64,000 nt of DNA, taken from the NCBI GenBank assembly GCA_902728285.1, contig CACVBU010001149.1, forward strand, positions 476,244 through 540,243, written 5' to 3'. Of the stretch, positions 63,511 through 64,000 are shown in pieces; the first letter of the stretch is position 1; each line of letters opens with the position of its first letter. Position numbers and translations under genes: made by a program. Source of the DNA: Clytia hemisphaerica (lineage: Eukaryota; Cnidaria; Hydrozoa; Leptothecata; Clytiidae). The notes below the pieces were generated by a model. The model had not been told where the DNA came from and did not search any database. It saw only the letters and a list, made by a program, of their open reading frames with translations.

Positions 63511-64000
63511 GTATGGAGTACAGTTTTATTGTTGTAAATTTATCACAAGATACTGTAAAAGCTAATGAAAAAAATGAGTTTTTGAACTATTTCATCAATT
63601 AGTCAGTGGGCCATTTGGGTCGTTTTTCGATGACTTGTAACAGAAATTTAAAGTTTAAAATTAAACAAATTTTGCAGCAAAAATCAAACTTCAAACTTAA
63701 AGATATCTTGCAATCTAAATACGAAAACCCTATAAACAATACCATTTCAAAATAGTACTTTTAAATGTCTACTTTTCTAGCCAAATTTCAGATGGAAGTC
63801 GAAATTCCCTTTCCAGAACTTTTTTAAAATTGTGTTTACAGAGATTTGTACTGAAAAAGACAGGTCATCAAAAATGGCCAAAAAAGGGCCCAAAACTATT
63901 CCTACTGACTGACTCATGGTCAGCCTACCGAAACGGTAACTAAATCATGTAATTTTTCTTACCACTCTCTACTTTCTTTTGAGCTTTGAGAAGCTCCTTG
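63511..64000. other. Right edge
   Basis: AT-rich, possibly intronic. No feature supported. Confidence 0.3.

Overview
This 64 kb window is AT-rich eukaryotic DNA. Its coding pieces are split by GT-AG introns whose phases match, and it is crowded with animal-type transposable elements (Helitrons, a tyrosine-recombinase retrotransposon, a KRBA2/Ginger-type integrase element, a hAT fragment, a CR1/Jockey-like LINE tail and many inverted-repeat MITEs). This mix suggests an invertebrate animal, probably marine, but the sequence does not fix the taxon. No rRNA, tRNA or CRISPR was seen.

Layout. 0-6 kb is a patchwork: a LINE reverse-transcriptase tail present twice, a minisatellite, a 672-bp Helitron 5' fragment, a small MITE and a duplicated exon block (P1). 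9-11 kb holds a two-exon RPA-like ssDNA-binding gene (9077-9140 joined to 10022-11040) whose 3' end is duplicated in tandem. 12.9-14 kb holds two inverted-repeat elements. 14.2-18 kb carries two near-identical 1.5-kb blocks (Q1, Q2) and a second copy of P1 (P2), running directly into a PHD-finger protein (17964-19997) that looks like a domesticated or mobile transposase.

23.9-29.1 kb (minus strand) is a broken six-exon KRBA2-like integrase gene with a C-terminal cysteine-protease-like domain. A 934-bp DNA element with a 9-bp target duplication sits in its last exon. 31-36 kb has a MITE with a 7-bp duplication, a four-exon minus-strand gene of unknown function and two exons coding a UBP-type zinc finger. 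37-39.3 kb has tandem repeats.

39.5-47.3 kb is a nearly complete minus-strand Helitron (OTU protease, HUH Rep, Pif1-like helicase) with one frameshift. Its 3' region carries an array of hairpins with a constant 14-nt loop and stems that differ in sequence but remain complementary. 47.8-52.5 kb is a DIRS/Ngaro-like retrotransposon (Gag, RT-RNase H, tyrosine recombinase) with 150-bp direct repeats. It abuts a second, decayed Helitron (52.5-56.4 kb), itself split by a foldback MITE. 59.3-60.7 kb is a broken hAT transposase with a repetitive N-terminal region. 60.9-61.7 kb is another foldback element, and a possible first coding exon of an unknown gene lies at 63343-63510.

Most genes here are mobile-element genes carrying stops or frameshifts. 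The best candidates for intact genes are the RPA-like gene, the PHD protein, the four-exon gene and perhaps the right-edge exon.
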